From: Cololabis saira | Taxonomy: Eukaryota; Chordata; Actinopteri; Beloniformes; Belonidae | Direction: 5' to 3' | Assembly: GCF_033807715.1 (NCBI RefSeq) | Contig: NC_084596.1 | Coordinates: forward strand, 37,100,879 to 37,164,878 | DNA length: 64,000 nucleotides | Part shown: one piece after another, positions 63,201 to 64,000 of the stretch | Layout: each line of letters opens with the position of its first letter | How positions within the stretch are numbered: the first letter of the stretch is position 1 | Translations under genes and position numbers: made by a program | The notes under the pieces: model-generated | The model's database searches: none | The model's input: the letters and a program-made list of their open reading frames with translations, nothing else | Told to the model about the DNA's origin: nothing

Positions 63201-64000
63201 TTTTCATCGGAGAATGCAGCCTCGGTGTTGTAGAGGATTAAACGTTAACTGTAGTATTGCACAGGGCGCTTTAAGGACACATCGATCATACCGTATGAAA
63301 AATAACTTGTAAAGCCACATGTTTAATCAGTTTGTTGGTGGTACTCCATGAAAAACTGTATGAAAAATTGGAGCTGCCTGATGTCCAATGGGGGAAAGGT
63401 TTTGATTTTTGTTTTCTTTTTGTTTTCAAATTCACTTAGCTGACATCATGATATAATAACAGCAAGTGCAATCATAAAATGAAATGAGGCCAATACAGAA
63501 GTTCTTTAAACCTGCAATTTGTCTAATACCAGCAGGGGGGTTCTCTGATTGGATAGATGTGCTAAACTCTATGAGATGAAGGCAGCAGCAACCTCACACT
63601 TGATTTATTACTTGTGGTGGCAAAAATTGTTGTTCGTTCAATAAAGTGTTCAAAAAAGAACGTCGGGACACAATCAGCTGTCTTTCTGGAGTTTTAATAA
63701 AAGAGAACATTCATGAATGGAGGCCACACAGTGCAGTCTGATCAGACGAGCAATCAGCCTGTAATGACCTGAAGATGTTTAGAGACACCCTATCTTATAG
63801 TTAACAATGAGACAAAATATGGCCCCTGATGCTCAACCTGGCTCCACTGCCTGATAGTGAGAAATTCCACAGGCACTGTGTCAGAGAGCTTGACCTCAAG
63901 CAGCATAGCAACTTGAAAAACAGGATTTGTCCTTTATTCTTAAAGCAACAAAATGTATGTTATACTAAAATTTCCCATTACATACTTCAGTATACATTTC

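Larger units (their letters stand above)
53912..64000 (+). other. ctnnd2 intron downstream of w9 (partial)
   Basis: At least 10 kb of intron with no further ctnnd2 exon seen. It contains a CA run (54289-54322), a degenerate SINE head (55178-55260), a minus-strand LINE with reverse transcriptase remnants (56077-57800) and a short hAT-type MITE (60050-60223). Stretches 54330-55170, 55270-56070, 57800-60040 and 60230-64000 hold nothing I can identify, although 59820-60020 has a weak LTR-like look. Confidence 0.8.

Noticed and set aside
53912..64000. Next ctnnd2 armadillo exon (expected VLWNLSS start)
   Set aside because: Searched by eye for the conserved string in all plus frames; not found, so it must lie beyond the window.

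Overview
The window is vertebrate, almost certainly teleost fish, nuclear DNA. It has short GC-richer coding exons with GT-AG introns in AT-rich sequence. It also holds many CA/TG microsatellites and fish-type mobile elements: hAT MITEs with 8-bp duplications, Tc1/mariner relics, L2/CR1-group LINE fragments and tRNA-derived SINE pieces. No bacterial, CRISPR or operon feature is present.

One protein-coding gene occupies the whole window on the + strand: the middle of ctnnd2 (delta-catenin/NPRAP, the neural p120-catenin subfamily). Nine coding exons (called w1-w9 here) can be placed with compatible splice phases: 3635-3751, 17153-17304, 19205-19378, 20866-21011, 22921-23165, 24679-24810, 30362-30605, 49261-49393 and 53698-53911. 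Together they give 1557 coding bases, or 518 complete codons. They run from just after the N-terminal coiled coil, through the Ser/Pro-rich linker, into the first armadillo repeats. The 5' exons, most of the armadillo domain and the C-terminal PDZ ligand lie outside the window. A possible extra 57-bp in-frame cassette exon sits at 34690-34746, in the 18.7-kb intron just before the armadillo domain.

The rest is intron, densely layered with transposons. By region: 0.6-5 kb has two hAT-type MITEs and a LINE tail. 8.5-9.4 kb has a hAT MITE. 10.9-12.6 kb has a TTAA-target element split by a TA-target element. 12.67-13.01 kb has a TA-target MITE. 14.1-15.9 kb has a Tc1 relic inside a hAT inside a Tc1-like relic. 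17.98-19.05 kb has a giant near-perfect palindrome inserted into a Tc1 relic. 23.8-24.64 kb has a hAT MITE ending 34 bp before exon w6. 25.35-26.64 kb has a composite hAT, and 28.96-29.61 kb a second copy of part of it. 37-40 kb has LINE debris. 46.6-47.57 kb has two hAT MITEs 27 bp apart. 49.89-50.37 kb has an unsplit copy of the TTAA element. 56.1-57.8 kb has a decayed LINE reverse transcriptase on the minus strand.

One well-formed RNA gene is present: an intron-containing tRNA-Arg(TCT) at 50516-50607, inside the ctnnd2 intron between w8 and w9. The strongest leads are the cassette exon, the 1.07-kb foldback palindrome 150 bp upstream of exon w3, the paired filled/empty transposon sites, the promoter-plus-first-exon structure carried by the TTAA element, and the intronic tRNA. 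All protein comparisons rest on remembered family sequences; no search was run.
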